Source of the DNA: Paramacrobiotus metropolitanus
Taxonomy: Eukaryota > Tardigrada > Eutardigrada > Parachela > Macrobiotidae
Reading direction: 5' to 3'
Assembly: GCF_019649055.1 (NCBI RefSeq)
Contig: NW_026570262.1
Location: forward strand, 124,001-188,000
Length of the DNA stretch: 64,000 nucleotides
This document shows positions 1-13,400 of the stretch, in pieces (the stretch's first letter is position 1; each line of letters starts with the position of its first letter). The notes beneath the pieces are model-generated. The model was not told the DNA's origin. It did not search any database and worked only from the letters and a program-made list of their open reading frames with translations. The position numbers were made by a program, and so were the translations under genes.

Positions 1-347
1 AGCACCTTCTCAATGGCCTCCATGCGTTCAGACGCCCACTTGTAGTGCTCCGTGTTGCGCTCCTTGGCCTCCGCGAACTCCTTGTAGAAACAGTAGCGGG
101 TGATGCCCGCCTCCTGGTGCAGAACCTCCAGCTGAGCCCGTTGCTGCTTCAGCGCCCAGCGAACGCGATCCATTTCCGCCGCGGCCTCCTCCGGCTGCAT
201 CCCGTTCAGCGCCGTGAGCTTTCCTCGAGAGCCGTCCAGGGCCTTGGTGGCCTTCGGCAGCTCGACTTCCAGCTGGAAGAAGTGCTGGATCAGCGTCGGC
301 TCGTCCACCACCTGGCAAATTGAGCGAATTCTGGATAACTCTGTCAT
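1..347 (-). CDS. First coding exon of an unrecognised coiled-coil protein (partial)
   Basis: The minus strand is open from an ATG at 347-345 to the window edge and encodes about 115 residues beginning MTELSRIRSICQVVDEPTLI. The protein is rich in Glu, Gln, Lys, Arg and Leu and has helical, heptad-like stretches (for example RVRWALKQQRAQLEVL), so it looks like an alpha-helical coiled-coil protein. GC-rich coding composition stops abruptly just upstream of the ATG, which supports a first exon. Overlapping short ORFs in the other frames, on both strands, are shadows. I do not recognise the family. The C-terminal part lies outside the window. Confidence 0.6.
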   Translation of the reverse strand, partial: MTELSRIRSICQVVDEPTLIQHFFQLEVELPKATKALDGSRGKLTALNGMQPEEAAAEMDRVRWALKQQRAQLEVLHQEAGITRYCFYKEFAEAKERNTEHYKWASERMEAIEKV

Positions 348-3300
348 CTGTGTATTCAACCCCTTTTGAACCAAGACTGATACGTGACTTTAGCGCATTA
401 CCATTTCTTCAACTTCCGGCTGCATTGCCTCCGTCTGACAGGCGTTGTCAATGCGACTGGCCATCTTTGATGCTGACCTAAACGTACAAACAAGCGGTAG
501 CGTCATGGAAGATCTTTTTCTACGTGCACAAGAAGCAACAAGCCAGAAGCCACAGTTGTCACACCACTACATATACGTATACCACCACTGAAGTTGTTAA
601 TTACGTATTAATTATTACTGTATCTGCATTACCCGTTGAAATAAAATATATTATTATGTACGTTAGCACGTACTACGTATTGTACAATATTTTGGTAATG
701 ATAGTTATAACTATATTTTTCTTTAATAGAAATTTTAAAATGTACGTCAGCAACTGTACTTCGGCGAACAAACAGCTACACACTCACCGTCAGCATTACC
801 GTACAGGTACACGCCGCCGTGCAGTATGTACTATGTTGTGAAAGTCATGCGTACATATAAAGATAAATCACAATACACCAACGTAATCGCTAAACGTATT
901 TTTGTGTAAACACTTTTTTAGACCTGCAGTGTATTTATTACAGCCACGAAGATTTTTAGAGGTAACTGAAACTGCCTCGCTTGTCGTAATATGTGCTCGT
1001 TACATCGTTAAAGTGACGCTTAATTAAGGGAACATTTTTGAAATACATGTACAGTTGATATTGTATTTCAGATTTACTAACATTCACTGCAGTGAATAAA
1101 GTGGCCACGACCACATTAAGGAAAATGGCCCGGTACATAGCCCCAAAACTGCCACTAACCGCAAAAACAGTCATTGTCGCGCACTCCCGTATGTGTTTTT
1201 TTGTTGTTTTCAACCATCGTATAGAAAAATGATGTGTTTATACTGTTGTGAAAACCGTTTGCACGCGCATCACTGCATCTCTAGATTTGCAATACGAGTA
1301 CTTATACAAAGTGCCGCAGTACGTAATGATCAAGCTGATTAAGGTCTTCGAATTTCGATAACCAACAAAGTACGACTACCATCAAATGCGTAAATATTAA
1401 AAACAAATTAAGAAAATTTTGATGGATAAAAAATTAGAAACCAACAACTCATAGAGCAGATCATTATCGCTACAATCCTGTTGGCCATGGGTACAGTACC
1501 GACATTATCATGCGCTTTGCACTCACAATTGATTACGCTCGACGTCGCGAGGAAGGAAGGAACCAATCTGGATCACGTACGAGCCAATTAAACCTACAAA
1601 GCGGACAGCTCAATCTAAAACAGCGAACAGCGGCATCTACATGTGTTTACAATCATTTCCGAATGGCTGAAGTACTGGTAATCGCCTATCGGAGATTCTA
1701 AATCAACGGTATACCAATGGCGTAAGTTCGTTCCCAAGATTGAGGCGCACTACGAACGCTATACTGTTGCATCCCTGAGTCAATATCTGACCATAAACCT
1801 TTACTGTATCATTTCAGTTGTGAGCTGGGATAAGCAAGAAAGCATTTAGCCAAAACTAAACAGTAAGTGCTTCCCTTGGGATTGTACCGCCAGCGCCACA
1901 GTAGAAAAAACTCGCATAATGGTAAAGCGATGGGAAAATCTGTTATTGTGTACTGATAATCTTTAACTATCGTAGTTGTAGTTACCTGCCTCGATACTGG
2001 CGAAACGTGGAGGGAATCCGCTTGGATGATAACGTCAGACAGCACGCGCTCCAAGTAACTTGAGGAACTCGAAGAGCCAACGGCGGACCACTGCAAGTTA
2101 CAAGGCTGAATGATTAGCTGACAAATACATAGGTATCGCAAAAACTTGCGCCCTTATTTGAAAATTTATCCCGAGCTTGAAAATTATCCCTGATAGTCGA
2201 GGCGCATAAGTAGTTGTTAAAAAATTAGCGATTCACGGTGAAACGATAACGAGAACCTAAAGGTGAACAAGCGCGCCTGAAATGCGAGGTCGGAATAAAA
2301 TTAGGTGGACACATCAGCTTCGCTGTACCTGTTCAAATGACGCGGATGCCTTAGAATAGAGTCAGCGCTAATCCTAACAGAATTAATAGCCAGTACAGGT
2401 TTTCAGGTGCATGCGCCTAACTGTCCCGCGCAAATTTTACGGGAAATTCAGTTGAACGATAACGCGAACGCTTCATATCAGAACCGACGAACTGCGATGT
2501 AGTTTCTCAGAGAAGAACAATTTTATTTTTTATACTTCATTAAACAATTCCACAAAAAAAGCGTAAACGATCCAGAAAGCCTGATCAGTATCACACAATT
2601 TCTGTCAAATAAAACATCGTCTGCCGATGTACTACGTGTAGGGAAAATTAGACAAATTCTGAAAATTTTCTTTTTAATTAATTTCTAATTAACCATCTGC
2701 CTCGACTGGATCAGTATCCACTTACCGAAAAGATAAAAATACCGGGAATCCGAAATTGCCAACGGGAACGATGGTTCTTCGGTGGTTTTCCGACAACCTG
2801 CAAGAAAATCCGATTGCTATGCTGGATTTACACGGTCACGCTTAGATTAAGCAATTCAAGCTACTTGACTGTTTCATCCTTTACCTGTACCAATGATTTG
2901 CACTTCACGGGAAGTTTTTGAAGTAGGTCTAATTAACGCCGAAGAAAAATTATCGCAAAATGTGAAATGCGGTAATAAAAATTGCGAGATTTCAGCAAGT
3001 TAACGATTACGCAAATGAAGCTGCTCGTTGCGACTGTTCGCCGTGGACTGTTCGTGGCTTCCAGCAGCGCATTGAAAAGCAACGTTGCACCGACGGGTGC
3101 ATTCTTGCACCGGTCGGAACAATGCCCAACTTACGATGGTGTACGACCTCGCGCCGCCCCGGTGCTTCCGTGCCACCTATCAGGTCACCCGTTGCCCCGT
3201 TTTAAACTCGAACCGGCGTTGTACGTTCAACTGCGCAATGCGCCACCGGGATAATTATTTACCGGAGAATTAATTATTTCGCTGGCTTTTTTCCGGGTAG

Positions 3301-6300
3301 AGTTGGAAAGTCATAATTAGATTAGCCAGCGGAATTAAGAAAATCGGCAAACAAAATATGGAAAACATACGACTTCTATCCTTTATCGCGCAATGAAAAC
3401 GATTGCAAAATGCATATTTTTGTAAACAATTTAAATCAATTTTATTCGACCGATAATTAAATTACAAGTACGTACCTATCGCGTACTCGACATTTATTAA
3501 TTAATTTTTTGTAAATTTGTGTTTTTTCAGTAATTTTTCGTGGGGATATACAGTATTTAATTTTTTATTATTAAATTAGAAAACAATTGCCAGCGCCTGG
3601 TATCGCGTTACGAGATTAATTTTACTTTTAATTTGCCGTTGGAAGAAGCGCTCGAATGTCTGGCATTTTGTCTGGCGCAACAGCGTTGCACTGTAAAATC
3701 AGCCAGCGTCATCTTCGCGCGCGGCGTGACCCATTTGTTTGGCGTGACGCCAGGAAGAATTCTTCGCTTTCGAGTTTCGAACGGCAGTGCCTGGTCAGAT
3801 CGCTGCCTGCCATTTCGTTGAAAATGTTGCGTTTTTGGATGCCTATGCTAACGCAAGCAGGGTGTGTGTACAGTTAAAAAATACCAAAACAAGATGTAGA
3901 AGAAAATAAAAAAAATAAGAAATCGGAAATAAAACATAAAAAAATAAGAATATGCAACAAAATCTGTAACCTCGTATAGCAGGATTACGCTTTACACATG
4001 TACAGCTGATTAGTACGAGCATTACCACCACGGCAAACAAAGTAAGAAGTGAAAATTTGCAAATACTTAACGATTTTTACAGAAAGCTTTTATTGAAGCG
4101 TTCTCATTAGCATCTCGGGACACGAGCTTTTGCAGTACTGATAAGGCGGTTTGTTTGTGTTTTTTCTGTGTTTTGGAAGACGTGCTGAACCGACAACGCG
4201 TTATTAATTGGCAGATTAGAAAAAAAGTGCCGGACAAAGTTCACAGCAAACACGGAGAGATGTACGTGCACCGTATTTTCGGAGATATTAAAACTGAGGT
4301 AAAAATTTTGCAGTTAACAAAGGTACAGCAAGTAATTTTATATTTTATTATGCGAGTATTTATGTATTGATGTATAAGTAAGTACATCAAGAACTGTAGA
4401 AAACTACGTCTGCATTGTATACATCTGCATAATTATGCGTGTGTTATACGCGTATATCGTATACATAAGTATATCTGCGTAATTTTAGAAACATACTTTT
4501 TTTGGAAAGAAATTTACAAGCTTTTATACGTCCACGCTACGAGGACAAATTACTACTGTACATGCCTCTCTATGTAACCTACTGTACTGTACTGTACATG
4601 CCATTCCTCTATTAATGGTCACTGTTAATGCTATACTTCAAAAGTAGTCAGAAAAGATTAAACATAATAAAATGTGTTATCTGGTCAATTGTTAAGTACC
4701 GAAATTAGTCAACACATATTTGTTAATACAAATAATTCTACTGTTAATAAATACCTTAATGCATACATGAAGTAATCAGCACACGCATCAACTACCTACG
4801 GGCGGCAGTTGCTGCGGTACTTTATTAAGAATTCTTGCCGTTCTTGCATGCAGCATCGGGATAAATCCGTGTAATTACTTTGCACGAATACAATTATAAT
4901 AATTATGCGATAATAATTATACAAATAAATACGAAGTGCACAACAATTCTAGAACGAGGGTAAAATTGCACAACAACTCTATGGGTCTGCGCGTAATCCG
5001 ATCAATGCAGCGACACACAATAAATATGAAATTAATGTCACCCGTATATGTGGTCGTACAAGCAACGCGAATATCTCATTATTTAATAAAACAGAGTTTT
5101 TTTTAAACGCTAATAGAAAAACTGCTGCTAGAGGAGTTGATGCATATAATGATTATTAAATGCTAATCCATATTTCACTGTCCTGTTCTTGACTAATATT
5201 TTGCATTCAATAGGTTACAAAGTTATTAGTCGGTTTTGTATTATATTTTTCGACAAAAATTGATGTTCGACGTTTCATACAGCATTTTACATGGCTATCA
5301 CGGAGACCGCGAAGACTTTGCATCGAGAATTGTCAGTACTTGCTTACGTACGTATCTGGATCGGTATATACACTGCATACGTCCTGTTCCAGTATATTCC
5401 AGGGACTTCCGGCCCAGCGTCCATCCTTAGATAACAAATACCCATTTTTTGGGCACAGTCCATCCGGTACTACAATAACGTGTGCTTAGATTCCATGACA
5501 AAATTATACGGCGCTCCAAGGAAACGCATAACGCATAATTTTTCACTGTTTTCCTCGTGTGATCAACAATATTAAGGTGCGTGGAAGAATCCGTATTACT
5601 CGTTACTACGGATCGCACATATGTACCATGCATCCGGAGGCATGAAAAAAGGACAATTTCCACAGTAAGTATCTGTACGTAACCACCTTGACGATTCCCG
5701 CATATCACGGTCATATAAAATCTCACTGGCACCCACGGTGTGTGACTAATTAATACGAACAGTAAAATCCATAAAATCATGTAAAATCCATCACCATCAT
5801 GTAAAATCCATCCATACAGTAAAATCCATAAAATCATTCGGTTGTGGCAGCTCTGGAAGATAAAAACCATCAACGCGGCGCGTAGGTTTTAGTAGGCATC
5901 TAATACTGTAAATATCCGTAAAATTAATGCAGACTGTCCGCCATGCACCGCGCGGTGAGAGACGCACGCTGAAACTACAAAGTAGATATGTACTTGTGGA
6001 TTACACGTTGCAGTAAAAGCGTATAAAGAGAAATAAACGACAGAACGAGCGCTCGCGATTCTCAGCCTGGTTCACCCTTTAAATGACAACAACATCCCGC
6101 ATAGCCGGCACAGTCAACCCAAAACACGCATCGTTGTCTGTCATTCGTTTGTCATCGACTGTTGGCATTCTTGGTTTCCTTATCAGCAAGCACCAACCGT
6201 CAAAAAAAGTGCCGGCTTGGAGGAGATTGGCATCGCAGTTACGTGCTTATCATGCCACTATGCGCGGAAGGCTCCAGCACTGGCGAAATGGATAATCAAA

Positions 6301-7443
6301 AGGTCATCCTAGATCAGCGGGGCCGGTACATGCTGTTTGGTAGCAAACATGCCGATACTGACCGTTAGACACGCTTACAGGACTTCTCGCGAATCCTTCC
6401 AACCTGATTGTTCGATTGTTTGACTTACGCGCTGCAAACATCGATCAGCCCTACGTATAAGCGATAATTATAGTAAATCTAAGTACTGGTGACCTTTGGT
6501 GGCGCTTCAGTGTATAGCGGACGTGCGCGGTTCCAGGATGATGCCAGAAAGTAGCGTTGAATTAATTAATCCAACGCTATTTAACTAGTTCACTGATCTG
6601 CTTTTTTTAAAACGTGTAGTATTTTATTGTAATAAATCGTATGTGGTGTTTGTTTTATTAATTAATACGCGTGTAGTGTTTGTTTTAATTACAAAATTTC
6701 TCCCATTTCTCTCTGTATTGTTTTACTGCGAAAACGGAAACAAACCACTCACGATGTTAGCCTTTTTTTACTGTTTGAATCCGTCGATCAAAGACTTTTG
6801 CCTCCAACCAATTTAAAAAACACATCAGCCATCGAATGCAGCATAATCATTAACCGATAGAAAAAAGCACTGCACAGCCAACACAGCGCCCCCCAAATCA
6901 AAAAAAGAAGATTAAATTAACCATTTAAGCGCACACTGCATGTAATTCCATGGTAAAAAGCCGTTCGGGGAAAAAATTGAATAAAATTAATTCTTCCAGT
7001 TATCAAAAAAACCAACCAACAATCAATCATGTATCGCAACCAGCTCGCAACGCTAAACATGCCGGAGCACCAGAACCGTCGCAACGGGAAAATTACATAC
7101 AAAAAAAGAAGAAGAAAAAGGAGAGGAAAAAGAAAGAACCAACCCGCGCCGCATCGGCGTTCCGAAAAATCCGGGAGAAAGCGCTCCGTGGAAGAACACA
7201 CCCACTCACACATTGACACGCATCCAGCCCCCCTTAGTAAGCGGTCCAAACAACAAACACCCTCCCCTGATTTGTATCACATTCAAAGTACTCCTCGCGC
7301 CGGCGCCACCACAACACCGCATTTTTCCGGTGTTTTCCGCTTCTGTTCTCGGTTTCTCGCTCGGTCCAATCACAATGCGCACTGGGAGGAATTCAAGCCG
7401 ATCGGTTGACGGTGGAAAAAGGGAAGGAAGGCGGGCGGGGGGA
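348..7443. other. Intergenic stretch, no gene recognised
   Basis: AT-rich DNA with only short ORFs and no recognised protein domain. GC-richer islands at about 2985-3255 and 3620-3830 carry short ORFs with no family resemblance. A small imperfect tandem repeat of GTAAAATCCAT lies at 5760-5840. The A-rich stretch at 6950-7220 gives a lysine-rich ORF that looks like low complexity. The 3' UTR of TLK should occupy the right edge of this stretch. Confidence 0.5.
5760..5840. repeat. Short imperfect tandem repeat, unit about GTAAAATCCAT
   Basis: GTAAAATCCAT or close variants occur four times within about 80 bases, separated by short spacers. It is a simple minisatellite with no visible function. 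Confidence 0.5.
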
Positions 7444-10400
7444 TCAGGTGAGGAAGATATTGCTGGCGCCTGGGATGGCGCTGCCGGAGGGCGTCCCCGG
7501 GATGGAGTAGGCCGAGGACAGCGCCGACACGGTGCGGTCCAGGGAGGAGGAGGCGCTGCTGCTGCCCTTGGTCAGTTTGGTGCCCAGCTGCAGGTACTCG
7601 TCGTTCACTAGCTGCAGCACGTCGGGGCGCTCTTCTTTCTTCAGTGTTAGACACCGCCGGATGAAATTCTACACACACACACCAAATGTTCCTTACCGAA
7701 TCAATGCCAGGATGAGGTTACTATTATTCAAAAACTGAACTTCCGTTATGGTGTAACTTGCAGACTTACTTTACCATCCTTCGTAATTTTGACAGAGTTA
7801 TTAAAATAAAAAAATTTAATATACTTGTACAAAAATAGGGTTTTATTCTCATGCGTTATTACTCCACAATTGTATTCGGCACCAGTACATCGCGGAGACT
7901 TTCCAAGCTTCAGATAATTACTTTATTATTTATTAGTAGGTAGTTCCATGCTTTCAAAATTTAATACGCTAATAAGAAATGAATGTCGAATCATTTCAAT
8001 TAATAATTACATAGTTATTATCAGCGCGCAAACACATTAACAGAGGCGTGCCGAGGATAACGCGTAATAAAAATGAATCCAAATACAGCCATTTCTTCAG
8101 CACATAAAAACTATGGTATACCTTGGCTTCCAGGGAGATAGTGGGCTTGGCGGAGAACTCCACCTCCTTGGCGTTCAGTATGATGGAATTTTGGAGGACT
8201 TCGCGTTGAGATTGCTTATCACCGTACGGCTACATAATAACACCACCCTTGTTATAACAATTACGCAACATATCCGACCGGATGTGAGGATGCCACAATA
8301 CCTTCTTGCCGTAGAGCATTTGATAGAAGATGACCCCCACACTCCAGACGTCGACCTTGCTGGAGATCTTGGGGGTGCCGCCGGTCTCGAAGACCTCGGG
8401 CGGCAGGTACCAGTAGGTGCCGGCGCCCTGCGAGGTCAGGTCCATGCCGCAGTCGCTGTCGTAGTGCTCGTCGTCGCATACCTTGCTCAGCCCGAAATCC
8501 GTCACCTTGATCTCACCGGAGGCGTTCCCGTGGCCCAGCAGAATATTACCTAATAAACAATCAATTCATAATATATCGTTTTTCACATGCTCCACTATAC
8601 CCGCCATTCACATTATTCCAGAACTCAAGAAGATATAATTAAATTTACAACTCAAACAAATTCCTGCAAAATACATTCCTAACAATTTAATGAAATCCAT
8701 ACTAAATTAAAAAATTTTTAATTTAATAAAATCCGTGCCAAATAAAATTAATAACAATATACCAAATTATATTAACCATAATTTAATAAATTCTGTGCGT
8801 AACTGTGTATGCGTGTGCTCGGCTTCATCCAATGCATAATGCACTACGGAGAACTAAGTAGAAAACAAATTTCTTCAACATCCATACCGGGTTTCAGATC
8901 GTAGTGGATAATAGGCGGTTTGAGCTCGTTGAAGTACTTCAAGGCGCTGACCACCTGGCCGATGATGGCGCGGGCTTCCCGCTCGGGAATGGTCTTCTGC
9001 TGTTTCAGGTAGAAGTCCAGATCGTTGCCTTCCACGTACTCCAACACCGTGGCGAACCTGGTATCAACAAAAATTCCCGTTTGACCGTTAAAATGGCTCA
9101 CATTCCCCGCTTTTAATGAGGACGACTAACAGCTACACGTGACCGTCGTGATGCACTTACGAATTGTTGTCAATCTCGAAGACGTCGTACAGTTTCACCA
9201 CGCGCGGATGGGTCAGGTGTTTATGGATCTGATATTCCCGTACCGCATGCCTGCCAAAAGAAACCGCTCGCAATTCTGAACAACAATAAAGCGCGCAGTC
9301 ATCACTATGACCATATACACCGGTAGAGTTACGATATCATTTGAAGGTTATCGTAGAATAGTGGCAACATCCGGTAAACTCGTATACATTGGGCCATCAA
9401 GCACGAGGAAAATCACGTACAGCATGATCGTAAACTTTTTTATTTTTGACTTCGAAGTAGAAAATGTTTCAGTATCCTTAAATTACCCAACAGAGCGGAC
9501 AATTTCTAACACTGGCTCAACAACCAACATCTTTTCAATGGATAGTCCTGACATTTAACTGATCCTCTACCACTATTTTCCTCGTTCCAATCAGTAGTTT
9601 TCGTTAAAAATTTCATAGTTATTTTCATTTATTACAATTTATCAAAATTTTATTACTAATTCGTTAAAAATTTCAGTATTACTAGTAAAAAACGTTTGAC
9701 ACGCATTAGTGAAGTACTGTAGCGGCGGTAGCAAGTTCGACCACAGAGTACGGAAACAACACACACGGCATAATAATTTTATTAGTAGTATTTATTAATT
9801 TCATAAGTAATCCTAATAAAATAACGGTACACACCGCTGTTTTAATTTCCTTATCGATTAAAAAAAACAGTAGCAGTAACAAACTGATAACGATAAGGGA
9901 TATATTGTATTAGTGGGCATCGGCTTATTTTATTCCTACTGCCACGCTAACGGACTACTGCAGCCCCGCTTCTACGATTCTTATGCTTTGGCACGAGCGA
10001 CGTACTTGATATAGTTGACCTTCTTCTCCTCCTTCCACTCCTTGATCAGCTGGTGGATCTTCACGGCGACGTAGCGCTGCTCGGCCAGATCGAAGGCCTT
10101 GTGGACTTCGCTGAAGCCGCCCTTGCCGATGAGGGAGAGGAGGAGGTACTGCTTGTTCAGCACCGGGCAGTGCCGGAACAGCGACTGGTCCTCGTTGTAG
10201 ATGCGCTTCAGCTCGCGGATGTGGATCAGCCGTTCACGCTCCAGCTTCTCCATCTCCGATTGGCAGTCCTGCTCGTCCTTCTTCAGCTGGGCGGTGCGCA
10301 GCTTCAGGATCTCGTCCTCCTGATAGTAATCTGCCCATGTCCAACTGCACAATAATAACATTGATTGCTATATATACGAAAACCGAGTCGGAAAAATTCA

Positions 10401-13400
10401 CAAAAAATATCAAGAAAAAATTGCAAACAAGTTTTCGATGTTTTCAACATTACAAAGAAATCTTAGGTTGAGAAGAAATAAAATTTCTCTAATTTTTCAT
10501 TCATTTAGACAAGCAGCAGAACGAATATATTTACGACAAACAATATAAGTATCTGGCTCTCATTTTGCTCAGATCTGTCCTGCGTAGCCAAACATGACAA
10601 AGTGTAGTGAAAAGGCTCGAGAAAAATTATGGGGCAGCAGAATCCGAGTATAAAAAACCGTTAAACTGTTAAGCTAACAAAATTTCCTTTTATGAAGCTC
10701 TAAACGTTTTACTCTAGTCCACTGACTGACAGCCAATCAGATTCATCCTGCACTAACGCAACGGTTAAACTACAGTACTGGCTACACCGAATAAAATATA
10801 ATATTCATTATAAATGTCAAATACCCGATGGTTAGTAAACAACATACAATTTTAAAGATATTAAAATACATTTTTCTGCCGTAAACGTATAATTCTTAGT
10901 GAAAAGCTGCATGTCGTACTCTCTGGCTTCGGGCTGGATTAAATCGATATTCCAGTTGGGTCCGTTGGCCGTGCCGGTGGAGACGGCGGACAGCTGGCTG
11001 AAGGGTGGCGGCCCCATGAGCCCGGCGGCCCCGGCCGCGCCGGCGTCGTTATCCTGCACGGCCTGCGCGATGACGACGCTCTGGTTGACGGCGAAGACCG
11101 AGGCGTTCTGGTTCTGGGCGCCCTTGCCGCGGCTGGCCTTGTCCGTCGGCTTCCGCTTCTGCAGCGCCTTCCGCCGCCGATCCAGCTCGTCCTTCTCGGC
11201 GGCCAGCTCTTCCGTGCGCCTATTTACATAAGAATCCAGATTCATACACAACAATACTGGGCGAAAAGAGGAGCTGGGAAAAAATTCGTTTTTCGTTCCG
11301 TATTTTAATGCGAACCTATCATGGACTGATCTCTTTAAAAAATACTTATTTATTTATGATTTGATTTTAGAAAAACAGGCAAAAATAATTCTGGCGACAT
11401 TGCTAACTTTGATGCGCAAACAGTGATGTAAAGTTTTAACCCATCGTCGTTTTGTTGAAATCCATGCCAAAAAAAAGTATAACCTGGACATGACGAAGTG
11501 TACTGAAGTGGCTGATGGGAAAGGAACAAGAACATGAAAAACGTGCATTATCTTGGGCGGTTCAAAACTATTAAGGAAACATTAGCTTTTATATTAAAAT
11601 CTAAACTTTTTTCGTTTCTTATCAATTTCTGGCAGCATTAAAATTCCCTAATTCCCCGTGTTTTAGACAATGAAGTATCTGCTTTTTCTTTCCCCTTACT
11701 TGTGCAGCTCATTGAACGCGTAGCCATCCAGGAATTTCTCCTCGAAATTGGCACCTTCGCGCTGCGTGACGAACTGGCCCAGCTTCATGCGGTTGTGCAC
11801 GGATTTGGAGCGCGCACTTTTCTTCTCCATGGAACTCTGCAACAAACCATGCGATTGACATGCAAAATTTAACAGGCGCAGCTAACTTCATCAGAGCACA
11901 TACCTTTTCTATTAGCAGCTTCTTCTCCATTTCCACGCACTTGCTCAGCCGCTCATCGGACGTGTCCAGTTTGTGCTTTAATCGTACGACTTCTTTTTGC
12001 AGTTCAGAGATTTTCTAACAAAAATTATGCAACGGTAAAATTTGCTGCCGTTTCCGGTCGAGGATTTTTTTATACCGATCACATCAAACTCATATAAGCG
12101 TTTTCCAAAATAAATTTCGTCATGAATGTTTTACCGGCTGCGAAGCAAATCGACAACTAACCAGTTCAAAACTCTGGATGGTCTTGTCCTTATCCGCTTT
12201 ATCCATGGACTGCCGCGTGAATAACGCACTGATTTCTTTCGTAGTCAAATCGGTCTATAAGGAACAAAAAAAAATTAAAAATTTATCATAAATACAGATT
12301 TATTTTTACCATTAGAGTGTTATGATTTCGCTCCAGCGTCAATAAAGTTTTGTGTACAACCAGATACACTGACCGTATTCTACGATTTTACTGTTCAACA
12401 CCATGTGTAGCTGGCGTACAATAATTCCACATTAAAATAAATTTCTCATAATTAAAAATACCATTTTTGTTCATATTTTTAGTAATTTACCCATTTATTT
12501 ATTTATTACTGTTTATTTATTAATTCCATTTTTTACTAAATTATTTATCCCGGTTTTGCTACAACATTCCCCTGTGACCTTTACCTGGCAGGCGACGGAC
12601 GTGGACGCCGATGACGCGGCCGTCGTCCGGTGTGGTCCGCCTGCGGCGCTGCTCATCACAGTGGTGCCCAGCTGGGCGGCGGAGAGGGCGTTCATGTAAG
12701 AGTTGGACTGCTGCAGGTGCAGCGGCGACCGCGATCCCGACCCGGTCATCTGCAGCGTCACGCTCTGCGGCCCGCTGGTGCGCGCGTGTCCGATGGACAC
12801 GGAGATGGGGGCGCCCTGGCTGTTCTTGTAGAACTCCGCCATCTTCCGCCCCACCGGCCCGTTGCTGTTGATGATGGTGGCGGTCAGGCTGGACGCCGTC
12901 AGATCCGGCTTCATTCCCTTGTGAGGCGCTAAAGAAAATTTTAAAAAATTAATTATCATATGTACAACAAGCTGCCCTGAAAATAAAATCCCGCCATACA
13001 ATTTTGTCTGATTTTTTTCAATAATAAAAAAATTAACGCCGTTATCAAAGTGTTCTATTAAAATAATGGTAATTCTAACCACTTAAAATTTTTAAAGAAA
13101 AGGTCGCGCCTAAACACGAGATAAGATAAGCACAGAAAGGTCACGAAGAACAAATCCAGAAAACGAAAAAATTACTGTAACGGTAATGAACAGGAAAAAT
13201 TCCCTGCCGTTATGCGTTCATTTAAATTATTGGCAATTTTAAGAAGAACAAGAACGCAGGCAAAGTAGAGAAAGGTCAAGAAAAGCCAGTTAAAAAACTT
13301 GCGGCAAGACATTTCAATAAAAACTGGTGAAAAATGATCGACGAAAAACTGAAATTCGGTTGAAATCGCGCTCTAACCTGGCGTTTCCTTCACTTTGGTC

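Noticed and set aside
5427-5873. 148-codon minus-strand ORF, Trp/Ile-rich
   Set aside because: AT-rich, includes a simple repeat and resembles no protein.
6950-7409. Lys/Arg-rich plus-strand ORFs
   Set aside because: Low-complexity A-rich DNA with no start context, domain or splice support.
8113-8553. 146-codon plus-strand ORF
   Set aside because: Antisense of TLK kinase-domain exons, including the DFG-containing exon.
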